A stretch of 64,000 nucleotides of DNA, from NCBI GenBank assembly GCA_948567375.1, contig OX419757.1:25352732-25416731 (forward strand), read 5' to 3'. The stretch comes from Lunularia cruciata (lineage: Eukaryota; Streptophyta; Marchantiopsida; Lunulariales; Lunulariaceae). This document shows, piece by piece, positions 31,316 through 42,718 of the stretch (the first letter of the stretch is position 1; each line of letters opens with the position of its first letter). The position numbers were made by a program, and so were the translations under genes. A model generated the notes under the pieces. The model saw nothing but the letters and a program-made list of their open reading frames with translations, did no database searches and was not told the DNA's origin.

Positions 31316-34300
31316 TCACTGAAGGTCACTGAGTGTCTTCCCAGCAAGATATTGCAGAGCCCCACACACTGTTTGTTGGACAGCACGAGAAGCTAAGGTA
31401 AGATTAGCCAAAAACTCGGTCTCAGTGGCAACAGGCCCATCAACTATATCCGTCACGCCTTTAAACATGATTAGGGGCACCGATAGCATATCGGCAACGT
31501 ACGCAATTGCCGCCCCCTGCAACAAAAAGTAGGAAATGAAAGTTATGCATAGTTCTCACATATAGAAGTTAACGGGATTCCTTGTTTAAGACATTAAACC
31601 GATTCGCTGACTCAAGCATCCTTTTGGAGCACAGAAACCTCTTAATTGAAACGAAACTTACCTCCATGTCCTTTACCGAAGCATTGTTGGCCTTCATTAC
31701 AGCGTCGTCATCAGGAGTGTGGTCAAGTGAATCGCCAGTGGTAAGTACACCCGTCTGCAAGATATACAAAGTCATTCTACGGTAAAAAAGATCTATTTGA
31801 GCTGCAATAGCCTTAAGTGTAAGCAGACGAATACACAAAAAGAAAGCTTTGGCTAAACCGTCAGGTAGCCAATATTAGAACATTAGTCGGTTCCCAGATA
31901 GTGGAAACCAAGAACAGATCTTACCTTCAGGTTTAAAGCTTCGACTAGTTTTGATACTGGAGTTGCTTCCAATGCTCCAATACCGTACTCATGGTACCCC
32001 TGCGTAGGTCTTCACCACGTTAACATCACTAGCACTAACAATGAACAGATCTTACTTCAGGTTTAAAGGTTCGACTAGTTTTGATACTGGAGTTGCTTCC
32101 AATGCTCCAATACCGTACTCATGGTACCCCCGCGTAGGTCTTCATCATGTTAACATCACTAGCACTAACTGTGAGAAATACTAGATAAGAGAAGATAGAG
32201 AGAGTTCAATGGATGAGTTTTACAGAATAGAATAATGTAGAGAATACTCTCGTGCTGTAACCTCGAAGGTAAAACCTCCAGAAGCCAACAGCTGCAAAAC
32301 ACAGGATGTCTGTTGAATAATCACTACTGACTAGGATTAAGCGCTAGTTTAGATCTCCTGATCATGCTCCTCTAAATATCGAGGATAGTAAAATAACTAG
32401 TTGTTTAAGATGCTATAATCTAACACTCCCGTTCAATTGGGGATTTTCGTATTATTCTACTCCTAATGGTTGTGATATGTTTCTGATGAAGTCCTTTAGG
32501 TAAACTTTTTGTCAATATATATAGGTATACAAGAACAGAAGCCTTCTGGGAACGGGTTATCCAGAACTCATGAATTGCAAATTGATCGGGGTAAGCAAGA
32601 TGTACATGATTCACAATGCTAGTATAGTGAGAAATCCATAATGTAGAATGCATCGAATCGAATGTAACTTGAAGCAAAGGTATAATTGAAACAAATTGAG
32701 AATAACATATGGCTAACAGACTAGTAAATCACCGGGAAATCGAGAACTCTATGCAAACGACTGCGAGAAATAGGTAATGCTATGTAAAAGACTGCCAGTA
32801 AGCAGTGCATGAATGACAAAAATGAAAAACGTGAGCTGGAGTCAGGTAGGAACACTGTATACACCAGAGGTCCCATGAATCAGGCAAAGTCAGGTAAAAT
32901 AATAGGGAGGGAATTAGCTGGGGAATGGAGGAGTGGAACAATGCGAGAGCTATAGGATGGTGTGGCTGCAGAAACCTGTCGAAGTGTAACAGGGAGACGA
33001 GGGTGAAGCGAAAATCAACATATATAGGTATACGAGAACAGCGAAAATCAATATATCAGCACACATATTGGTATACGAGAACAGAAGCCGTTCCCAGAAC
33101 AGAAGCCGTTCTGGGAACGGGTTATCCAGAACTCATTTAAGTGTAAATGATCGGTAAGCAAGATGTACTTGATTCACAATGCTAGTATAGTGAGAAATCC
33201 ACAATGTAGAATGCATCCAATGTAACTTCAAACAAACGCATAATTGAAACAAATTGACAATAACATATGGCTAACAGACTAGTAAACCACCATGAAATCG
33301 AGAACTCTATGCAAACGACTATGTAACACTATGTAAAAGACTGCCAGTTAGCAGTGCGTGTACAATAAAAATAAAAAACGTGGGCTGTAGTCTGGTAGGA
33401 AGACTGTATACACCAGAGGTCCTATGAATCAGGCAAAGAGCGAAGGATAAATAATAAGGAGGGAATTAGCTGGGGAATGGAGTGGAACAATGTAAGAGCA
33501 ATAGGATAGTGTGGCTGCAGAAACCTGTCGAAGTGTAACAGGGTAACAAGAGCGAAGCAAAAAAGGACAGGATATAAAGTATATTGCAACATGTTAGACT
33601 TATAATAGGACATATTAGTTACTGTTCATCCACGACCACTGTTCATGACTACTGTTCACGCATGACTACTGTTCACATGAGTTACATGTGAACACCTTAG
33701 AGTTAAGTCAAGAGCACATGAGTTACACATTTCACACTGTAGATGCAAAGGTGTGCTCTAAGAGTATGCTCATGTACTTATATAATCCCAGTTCTGGGAT
33801 TACCAACCAGTTCAACCAATCGAGTACATACTGCTCATTTCATTTTCTCACACAACAAGCGCTATCGACGCTTGAGTCCTGAGACGCTAAACAGCAAAGG
33901 GAAGCAGAAGATGGCCATAGTAAACCTTCATGAAAACACCTGCGACTTCATCAGTGCCTCACACAGTGCCGAAGTAGCTGAGCAATTGTCAGTACCTCTC
34001 ATACCGAGTTTCTGCTCGAAAACTCATGAGTGCCAAGGCAAACTCGGTTGCTCCCCTAAAGTGCCGCTCAAAAGGAGTGGGAATGTCAAAAAGAACTGAA
34101 GTGGAAGTGTGGAAAGCAAGGGCTAGCAAAAGTGCAGGCACATACGTCAGTGCCAGAGTCTTAGCCACATAGTGAGGATCAGTCCAGAAAGAAAAGAATC
34201 CACATGAGTAAGATGAGGGAAGAAATCGAGACATACCTGATGGATCCCTAAAATCAACAACATTCATTAGTAGAGAGAAAGTCCAGGACACAACAATGAG

Positions 34301-37300
34301 AAAGAGTCAAGCAGAGGTTCGTTAGTTATATGCTAGTGGAGCAAGAAAACTGCAGCGCTGCACGGGGAGGGGACGAGTCAATGGGAAAAGCAGAGGTGAA
34401 GTGAATTAAGGTGAAGGTGAAGTATACAGTGTATATATGAATTCAGAAGTCAAGTAGGACTCCCAAACAACAGTATGGTATACAGGCCTCTGGGAAAAAC
34501 TATCAGCACACATATCTTCAGTAGGTAAATAGCTAATACTAGTTTCTCCACTGAATAGCTGATCCTTAATAAAATGATATTGAATATGAATATGTTTAGT
34601 TCTATCATGATTCTTACTAGTAAAAGCAATAACTATTCCACTCTTATTATCACAGAAAATACTTAGTCTTCTGAGGATAGCCAATGTCTGAAAGTAGTCA
34701 TCTTATCCATATTGCTTCAGTGTTGGCTTTGGTTAAAGCCATGTATTCAGCTTCAGTACTCGATAGAGCAACTGACTTCTGCTTCTTACTCGCCCAGCTT
34801 ACTGTTCCTCCTACGAGGAGGAAGCAAAGTCCACCAGTAGACTTCCGAGTATCCATATTGTCAGCATCCGCTGAATCTGAAAATCCTTGTAAATGCAATG
34901 GTGATCCTGAGCAAGAATACTTGGGGGATAAATGTAGAGTCCCTTGCAGATAGTGGAAAATTCTTTTAACAGCTATCCAATGTGTAGGTCCAAGATTGGA
35001 CATGTACCTAGCAACAGTACTAACAGAGTAGGTAATATCTGGTCGAGAAGAGATCATTGCCCACATTAAACTGCAAACCGCAATCTGATATGGAATGGTC
35101 TTCATATAAGCTATTTCAGCTGGGGTAGACGATAATTGATCAACAATGAGAGATGTGCGATGAGCAGCAGGAGTCGAAACAGGTTTACAATGGAACATGA
35201 TAAGAACCATGCTTCCTACTCTTTGAAGTGGAAGGTTTATCACTCCCTCTTATCTCTGATGTATCAGACATCACTACTGCAATACTAGACCTCTCTCTTT
35301 GTATCACAGCTCCCAAGCATCAAGTAGGTTCTCTCACGCAGCACTAGTAGCCTCTAATACTGAGATATCAAAAGACAATCCTGAGATGATGTTAGGCAAC
35401 TCAGGACTTCACGAAATGCAAGGAAGAGGTGTTGGGAATCACCCTTGTTGAAGAACTAACTGAAACCGGAGCAGAAAGTACTATTATATACACTTCAGCA
35501 AACCCTAGGGGGTTATTTTGCTTAACTCTAATTAGGGCTGCGCCCCTCTTTACCCTAAGTAGAAGATATTTAGTAGGGCTTCTAGAGGATTCTAACAAAA
35601 CCTTAAAAACAAGGGAAGTCTCTAAACTAGAGATTAGCTAAACTAACAGAACAAATTGAATTGTTCAAGCTTGTTATGAATATAACTGGTTTGGTTGATC
35701 TTCAGCCATCCTTGTTTCGGATCTCGTTGGAGATGCATACCAAGGACATGATAAGTTTCACCTAAATCCGTCATTTTAAATTCCTAACTGAGTAAACTCT
35801 TAACTGTCTGGAGTAATGTAAGGCTTGATGTAGCCAATATTAAGTCATCAACATATATAGGTAATGAGAGCAGAAGCCATTCTGGGAACGGGTTATCCAG
35901 AACTCATGAAGTTCAAAGGAACGATAAGCAAAATGTACATGATTCACAATGCTAGAATAGTGATAAAGCCCTAAGGTAGAATGCATCGAATGTATCCTAC
36001 AGCAAAGGCATAATTGAAGCAAACTGAGAATAACATATGTCTAACGTATTAGTAAACAATGAAAATTGACAACATCCATGCAAACGACTGCGAGTAATAG
36101 GAAACGTATGTAAATCGAATGCCAGTAATCAGTGTGTGAACAAGAAGGATGAAAAACGTGGGGTGGAGTCGAGTAGGAAGACTATACACGCGAGAGGTCA
36201 AGCCAGTTATCAGTCAAAGAGTGCAGGAAAAATACTAGTGCGGGAATTAGCTGGGAAATGGAGGAGTGGAGCAATGCGAGAGCTATTGGATGGTGTGGCT
36301 GCAGAAACGGGTCGGAGTGTAACAGGGTAACTGGAGCGAAGCGAAAGAGGACAGGATATAAAGTATATTGCAACAAGCGCTATGGATGCTCAAGTACGGA
36401 GACACTAAACAGCAAAGGGAAGCAGAAGGTGGCCATAGTAAACCTCATCATCAATATATAATGCTAATATAAGCACAGCAGAGTCCTTGCGAAGAACATA
36501 TATATTATTATCAGCTGTAGAGCTGATAAAACCAATATCTAGTAAAATATAGTGTAGTCTTTCATTCCAAGTAAGTGCGGATTGCTTCAGACCATAAATA
36601 GATTTATTAAGCAGACAAACAAGAGCAGGATCAGAAACAGGTAATCCTTCAGGAAGAGCCATGTAGATTCTGCTCATGTAGTTTGCCATAGAGAAAAGCA
36701 GCAACAACGTCCAGTTGATGCAGCTCCAGATCGACATGCGTAGCCAAGGCAAATAAAATCCGCAGGGATTGAAGTTTCACTGTCGGAGAGAAGGTCTCGG
36801 TCTAATCAATACCAGGAATCTGAGTAAATCCCTTAGCCACCAGACGAGCTTTATATTTTTGTATTTGACCATCAACAGTGGGTTTGATCTTGAAGACCCA
36901 TCGACAGCCAACAGTAATCTGGCCAGCAGATAAAAAAACCAAAGTCCAGGCTTGCATTGTAGCCATGTTTTGGAACTCAGCCTGAATAGCAGCTTTCCAA
37001 TGTGGAGCATCAAGTCCTGAAATAGCTGCATTATAAGTATAAGGTTTGTTAAAGGATTGTGAAGCAGATAGAAGTGCCTATTTTTTATCTTTGATCTTTT
37101 TAGCTTCCACCACCTCGTCATTTTCTCAACAGCCTTGGAAACTCGAGAACTGCGTCTCAGTGTATGTGGGGTAGAAAAGGGAACAGATGGGATCTTCGTC
37201 TCCCCAGATAATAAAGAGGAGTTCATCAGCTCATAGGAGAGGTGCATTGGGCAAGCACTGGCTGAGTATTTAAAGAAGATGGGGAAACTTCCACTGAAGG

Positions 37301-40300
37301 GGAAATACTTGGGACAACTCCCATTGAAATAGGTAATATTGGGGAGGAGGTGAAATGACAGCAGGATGAGGAGATGCTCAGAAGAAGAGAGGATCAGATC
37401 TGAGAGTGAGAACTTCATCTTCATGGGATTTATTAGATGACAATAACTGATCTGTCCCAATTCGGTTCTCTAGAATGACAACATCTTGTGAGATGATAAT
37501 TCGATTTTCATTCTTCCGTTCCAAGCAAGATCCTTTACTTTCTTCACTCTAACCCAAGAAAATACATGTTGCGGTTCGGAAATCAAGTTTGGAGCGCAGT
37601 TTAGGGTTTACGGTCATTGATATGGGCAAAAGCAGGACTGCCAAATAATCAGAATGCCAAACACTCGGAAGTGTTTTAAAGAAGGCTTATGTCCATACTT
37701 ATGTCCAAGATTTATGTGTATAAGGGGTTTTCGGGAGATAATGCTTTGCTGGGGCTGCGGGTCTGGACATAGTTTGCTGTGATAACTGCTTCTGCCCAAT
37801 AAGTCTTTGATAAATTTGACTCATATAACATGCACAGAACGGCATTGACGAGTGTTTGATTTTTGCCTTCTGACTATCCTCTCTGCTGAGGAGTGTAAGC
37901 TACTGAAAATTGTCTCTTTATGCCTCTAGAAGAACAGTACTCGTTAAAATCATCACTCTTGTATTCTCCAGCATTGTCACATCTCAACATCTCAATCTTT
38001 GAGTGAAAATGATGCATTTCAACACTGAGAGAATACTGCGTGAAACAGGTTAAGGCATCTGATTTATTCTGCATGAGACATAGGAAACAGTATCTAGAGA
38101 AATCATCGATAAATAATATAAAGTATATATAAGCCGAATGTGTAGGAGGTTATATTAGATTACATATATCTGAATGGTAGAGACCAAGTAATTCTTTGGC
38201 TCGAGTGGCAGGTTCAGTAGAAAATGGTACTTGGGATTGTTTGCCATATAAACAAGACGTACATAGAGAAGGCGGTTGATTCTTCATTGAGAAATTCGGA
38301 ATATCTACAACGAGATCTTTTGAGAAAAGTTTATGAGGCTTTTTGTGAACAGTTGATGAAGTCTATCAGCGCTTGTGTGGCCCAATCGACTATGCCATAA
38401 TTCACAGTGATGATGGACAGTAGTACAAGCATCTATTCGAGAAGGGAAGACTGTAACACCAAGTTTATATAAGTCTGTTGTCAAAGGGCATGTAGCAATT
38501 ACATTGTCTTGACTGTCGAGCAAAATACAATGTTGTTTATTCACTAACGCATATCCTTCTTCAAGATCCAGTGCTTGATGGAGAAAGATTTCTCCTTAAA
38601 CCTAGGATGTGCAAAACGTTGTATGAATTTTTGAATCACCTTGGGGAAGGCGAACAGTCACTTGACCTAAACCAATGGTATCTTGGGAGGAGTTATCACC
38701 AAGATTGACTTTTCTAGATGTGGCATAAGGTTGATAAGTAATAAAACTATCTTTCGAGTGACACATGTTATGAGTGGCCCCCGAATAAAAATACCAAGAA
38801 TTATCTTGGCTTGAAGAAGATATCGTATTGTAAGCAAGTACAGTATATAAATAAATGGCAGAATGTGCTTGAGCTTTTGATCGTTGTGAATTTGCTGCAA
38901 ATTCCTCAAAAAATTCGTTTTCTGCAATCCTTGAAGTGATGTCCAGTTAGATTGCAGTAGAAACATTTCATCTTCTTCTTGAGATTTCGTTGATTGGCTG
39001 TAGAAGGTCTTGATGAAGATGGTGAAGTAGCTGAAACACTAAAGGAGCCGTTTTTGCCTTTGCAGAAATTTTGATTCTTCCAGTTCCCTGCATTGGACTT
39101 GTTTCTTGAAGGAAAATTTCCCTTAGAAGTATACAATGCAGTTGTGGGCTCAGACATCTGATTCTTTAATATTTTCTCCACCTGAAGGAGATATGTTATT
39201 AGCTTCTGCAAAGTCAGATTTTACTGACCTCGCAATTAAGTCAAAAGGGTTCGGAAACTGTTTGGCATGCTACACATCATAGCAAGCATTTGATTTTTGT
39301 CAGAAGATAGTTAGTCAACGAAAGTTATGAAGCGATGAACTTGTTTAGTAAAGCTGTCACCTTCCTTCATTTGAGCATCTGAAGTTCATCTTGCAGATAC
39401 ATTAGAGTTACAGCATTTTGAGCTTCATATAATTGCTCGAACATAGTCCAAGCTTCTGATGCCAGTCGGGAAGAACTTACATGATGAATCTGACTGTCAT
39501 CAAGTCGATTCATTATAAAAGATAATGCAAAAGCATTATTCCAATCAGCAATACTACCAGGGCCTGTCAATGGCAACACGGGAACTGTAGCAGCTGTTTG
39601 ACCAGCCTGTGCGAGAGTAGCAACAGGCTGAGGGGGACAGGGCTGAATACCATCGATTATCCCCATGAGCCCTGTAGCTTGGAGAAAAAGGCTCATTCGT
39701 AATTTCCAAATGGAATAATACATCCCATTAAAGTTCAGGATAGCTTCGCCCTTCGACATTGTAGTTTGCCTCATCATCACACCAGATGTTGAATAAACCG
39801 AAGGAATTCCCGAGGTAAGTCTCAAGACCTTGAAACTTTTAGTTGACTGTAAGCAACTTGACAAAATACTGCAGTTTTGCGTCGGTTATTAAAAGGCAGG
39901 TAGAGACGGGGTCTTCAAGATGAAAAGATTTGGATAGAAGTTCTCCAAATCGAGATATAAAACAATATTCAATCGAATCTTAAACTGAAAAAATATGTGA
40001 GTGGGTAGCCCCAGGTTGGGTCCGGTAAATTTGGTATTTTCATATCAATATATGTACTGTTACTTTAATTGCTTTATCTTGAATCTAAATTCAAGATATG
40101 GGTTGCCAGAAATCGTCACGCGACAGTCAAATTGAGGTAGATTGATCAGTTGGTTTGCGTTGATAATCAACTGGATTCAGTTTTGCAGGTCGCTCAACTT
40201 GGAATAATTGAATTTTTCAGAGTAAGATTGTTCACCGAGCAATTTCATCAGGGGGATTTCTCTCCTGAAATTGGTATAGGAATTACCCAGTTTCGGTTCA

Positions 40301-42718
40301 GGATGTTGGATCAGCGGATTTGAATTTGGAGAATTTCTCTCCAGAAAACACAGTAAACAGATATTTTCAGAGAATAGAAAAGCATCTTCTCTTATCCTCC
40401 TGAAATTCTGAAACACTGAGGAATCAAAAAATTTAACTGTAAAGTTTTTCTAAATCAGCTCTGATATCATGTGAGAAGTACTAGATAAAAGAGAAATAGA
40501 GAGAGTTCAATGAATGAGTTTTGCAGAATAGAATGATGTAGAGAATACTCTCGTGCTGTATCCTCGAAGGTAAAACCTCCAGAAGCCAACAGCTGCAATG
40601 CAAAACGCAGGACATCTATTCATGTTGAATAGTCACTAGGGACTAGGATTAAGCGCTAGTTTAGATCTCCTGATCATGCTACTCTAAATCTGGAGGGTAC
40701 TAAAATAACCAGTTGTTTAAGATACTATAATCTAACACTAACAATTCTAGAGGTAGAACGCATGCGAATGTTCAGGTCCGTACAAGTGAACTGAGCTTCA
40801 GAATAAGTACATGATACTGTTAAGGATCAGTTCTCACTGAGGATATCGAGACCTACTCCAGACATTTAAGAGAAAAGGGTTGAAGATTTACTGGAATAGG
40901 GTTCCTTCGATCATGAAAAGCCGATTCTGTAACCACGAATACATCAGCTACAGCAGCTCCGTTCGCCTGGCAAAAACAAATGAAGTACAGATATGTTTTA
41001 GGTGTCGATTGATTAGAAGACTCCCGTTGGACAGAGCTAACTAATAGCTGAATATCCTTGCTTCATGTATATGGTGTTAATATCTCCTTTACTCCGAGCA
41101 CATAAAATACACCATTGACTTGGTGCTGTGAATGAGTTCCTTAGAGCACATACTGTCTTACTTTGCAAAAGCTTTTATCTACTCCTGGAGAATGATGCTT
41201 GGGCATCGGCATCAGAGACAAGAACTTACAAGAAAACCGCCAGCAGTTCCACAATTGATGATCAAATCTGGTTTGAAAGCTACGATTGATGCAAATGTCA
41301 ACATCGACGCTGGCACTGTTCCTACCGGGTTGACACCTGTTCCAAATGGATAAGTCCATTAGTTATTAACAAAAGAACAGAAAATCTTCCAACTTCCACT
41401 CCTAGGCTCCACTGCAATTGAGTGAGTTGCACTCAGAGCATACTTTACCGTAAATGGCATCTACTCCAGGGGTAACGACATGGATTTCAACACCCTCGTA
41501 ATTCCCCGAATATTTCTCCCATGGCAAGCCAGATGGAAATCTGAACGGCAAAAAGGTTCATACAACTTTCACCTGTCATGGTTATTGCACAGGGAGATCA
41601 AGTTTAATTCGATACATCCACTTCTTTCACAAGCTGCTCACAACATCTCGGATAGCATAGGTTCGGCTTCTACACCAAAAATTTGAAAGTCTGACAAACT
41701 TGGTTCCGATAAGGTCTACGAGAGCAAGAATCGTGGCCCATATTACATGTGATAAACTGAACCATAGCAAAAGCTCATTCTAGCTATTACTAAGATTTGC
41801 CAGACTGTGCGTGCAGGACTCTATCGGCAACTACTATCATCTAACCACATTCTCTTATTGAACCCATGATAGATGACTGGACAGTTTCACATGAAAACTT
41901 CGAAAACTGACACTTCAATATATACCTTTGCTAACTTTCAATTGAGTACTACTATCACTTGAGATCAATCTCTACTCCTAAACAGATATGGAACTGTGTG
42001 CATTGCGTACCCGGGGGTTTTGTCCTGGACAAGTTTCAGATCTGCCACCAGAGGAGAAGCTTCTGCCTGCAGGGCTAGAATCAATCACTCACGGTTCAAT
42101 CTCTCAGGTATGTTGAAGCCCTAGCATTATTGATAACAAAAGAGCTGTTCATGATTCCCGGTTAACATTCTCACGTAGTTTGATCCTCACACATCTGAAA
42201 ACAATCCGTACAATCGGTGCCAAGGTTGACCGTAATGCATTCTGCCACATTATCGAGAAGTTGCCACATCGCAACCTTTTGGTTGCAATGCAGGTGTACA
42301 TTGCTTACAGTTGGCGCCTAACAGGGCACCTGGTGAGAACTGAAAAGAGCTTCAAGCTGTCAAATTAGAAGTTGCAGACATTTAAGCTTGATTATCTGAT
42401 GTGTTTGATTCAAGATCAAAAGCCGAAGAACCTATTGCATCTTAAATATGAGACCTTACTTGAAGATTCATTACTACCAAACAAGATATTTGTCAGTTAA
42501 TTTGAGCTCCCCATAATTTAGAGAAATCACCACCAAGAGACGAGACAAACTCCAGTCCTTAAGAAAGAAATTTTTTCATTCATATGGTCAAGTGTTTTGA
42601 GACAGAGTTAGCTCCGATAAGAAATCAGTCAGGAAAGACGAAAGGTACCTATCACACATAATATCGTCGAGATTGGTTTGTTCGGTAGTGGAGCTCCCTT
42701 CAGTGCCGGTGGCGCCAT
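31316..42718 (-). CDS. MTN: 5'-methylthioadenosine/S-adenosylhomocysteine nucleosidase (8 exons)
   Basis: Exons on the minus strand: 42718-42649, 42074-42011, 41540-41449, 41336-41230, 40966-40892, 31999-31925, 31754-31662, 31516-31316. All introns are GT-AG, phases agree, and the product is 258 residues, normal for plant MTN. It cleaves methylthioadenosine to adenine and methylthioribose in the methionine salvage (Yang) cycle; some family members also act on SAH. Hallmarks are LQAEASPL near the N-terminus (catalytic Glu), VGTVPASM and KPDLIINCGTAGGF, DVFVVTESAFHDRR, TTGDSLDHTP, KDMEGAAIAYV (substrate Glu) and VTDIVDG (catalytic Asp). The Cys in INCGTAGG replaces the more usual Ala. Intron 5 is ~8.9 kb and contains a Copia element plus a dead duplicate of exon 6. 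Confidence 0.85.
31912..32169 (-). repeat. Tandem duplication of MTN exon 6 and flanks
   Basis: A ~130-bp unit occurs twice (31912-32042 and 32043-32169), each with the exon-6 sequence (GYHEYGIGALEATP...). The gene-proximal copy keeps the acceptor (..CGCAG) and donor (AAG|GTAAG). In the upstream copy the acceptor AG is changed to GG and one base is missing at the donor, so only the first-listed copy can be spliced normally. The Copia element sits directly against the end of the second unit. Confidence 0.85.
32165..32169. other. Target duplication of the Copia element (CTAAC)
   Basis: CTAAC here and at 40738-40742 flank the element exactly. Confidence 0.85.
32170..32425 (-). repeat. Copia 3' LTR
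   Basis: 256 bp, TG...CA on either strand, closely matching 40470-40737. Confidence 0.88.
32520..33053 (-). mobile_element. Element A copy 2 (5'-truncated)
   Basis: Minus-strand similarity to the 3' unit of element A (51320-51958), ending CTTGTATACC next to TATATATATTGA. The 5' junction at 33007-33053 is complex, with a short repeated scrap of the element's own 3' end and flank. Inserted right after the flank of copy 1. Confidence 0.6.
33069..34500 (-). mobile_element. Element A copy 1 (5'-truncated), 15-bp TSD
   Basis: Begins on the minus strand at GTTTTTCCCAGAGG and ends CTCGTATACCA. It is flanked by an exact 15-bp duplication TATCAGCACACATAT (34501-34515 and 33054-33068). It interrupts the Copia RNase H C-terminal codons. 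The sequence matches ~50700-51958. Confidence 0.85.
35198..35648 (-). mobile_element. Solo LTR nested in Copia
   Basis: 451 bp with TG...CA ends on the minus strand (TGTTAG...TTATCA), flanked by 5-bp GAACA (35193-35197 and 35649-35653). Removing it restores a continuous Copia frame (EQFNLF | HCKPVSTP). Confidence 0.8.
35858..36447 (-). mobile_element. Element A copy 3 (5'-truncated) in the Copia YIDD codons
   Basis: Contains the ~45 bp upstream of the 3' unit and the whole unit. Flanks TCATCAACATATA (35845-35857) and TCATCAATATATA (36448-36460) match in 12 of 13 bases. They are the codons of the RT catalytic Asp-Asp. Confidence 0.75.
37614..38900 (-). pseudogene. Copia protease remnant and integrase
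   Basis: A degenerate protease segment (YSGATHNM, with Tyr where the catalytic Asp is expected) precedes an integrase N-terminal zinc domain (HHHCELWHSRLGH, ~38440-38370). The integrase core follows with RCDNAGEY (~37960) and SVAYTPQQRG (~37880). Several stops and frameshifts make it non-functional. Confidence 0.75.
38906..39864 (-). pseudogene. Copia gag with zinc knuckle
   Basis: Minus-strand codons from 39864 give a Copia gag N-terminal region (LNFNGMYYSIWKLRM, then AWTMFEQLYEAQNA and LMYLQDELQMLK). Following a frameshift/stop region, a CCHC knuckle (CFYCNLTGHHFKDC) lies at about 38915-38960. It would package the element RNA. Not intact. Confidence 0.8.
40458..40469 (-). other. Copia primer-binding site
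   Basis: TGATATCAGAGC differs by one base from the common plant initiator-Met tRNA site TGGTATCAGAGC and sits immediately inside the 5' LTR. Confidence 0.75.
40470..40737 (-). repeat. Copia 5' LTR
   Basis: 268 bp, followed on the minus strand by the primer-binding site TGATATCAGAGC. Confidence 0.88.

Larger units (their letters stand above)
34406..37460 (-). pseudogene. Copia reverse transcriptase and RNase H, split by insertions
   Basis: The RT part shows LLNKSIYGLKQ and ALYIDD, then is interrupted in the active-site box by element A (35858-36447) and resumes with YVDDLIL. A solo LTR (35198-35648) splits the following connection region. RNase H follows with GGLCFLLVGGTVSWASKKQ, ALSSTEAEYMAL and a DNKSGI segment down to 34501, where a second element A copy interrupts the C-terminus. 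The final residues (ILTKSLPKGLHQKH...) are at ~32515-32430. Confidence 0.85.
32170..40737 (-). mobile_element. Ty1/Copia LTR retrotransposon in MTN intron 5
   Basis: LTRs at 40737-40470 (5') and 32425-32170 (3'), both TG...CA, 268 and 256 bp, ~90% similar by eye; 5-bp TSD CTAAC. A tRNA-Met-type primer-binding site (TGATATCAGAGC, 40469-40458) abuts the 5' LTR. On the minus strand it encodes Gag, zinc knuckle, protease remnant, integrase, reverse transcriptase and RNase H, in Copia order. It is disabled by stops, frameshifts, a nested solo LTR (35198-35648) and three element A insertions. Some of its 8.6 kb is therefore nested DNA. Confidence 0.93.
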
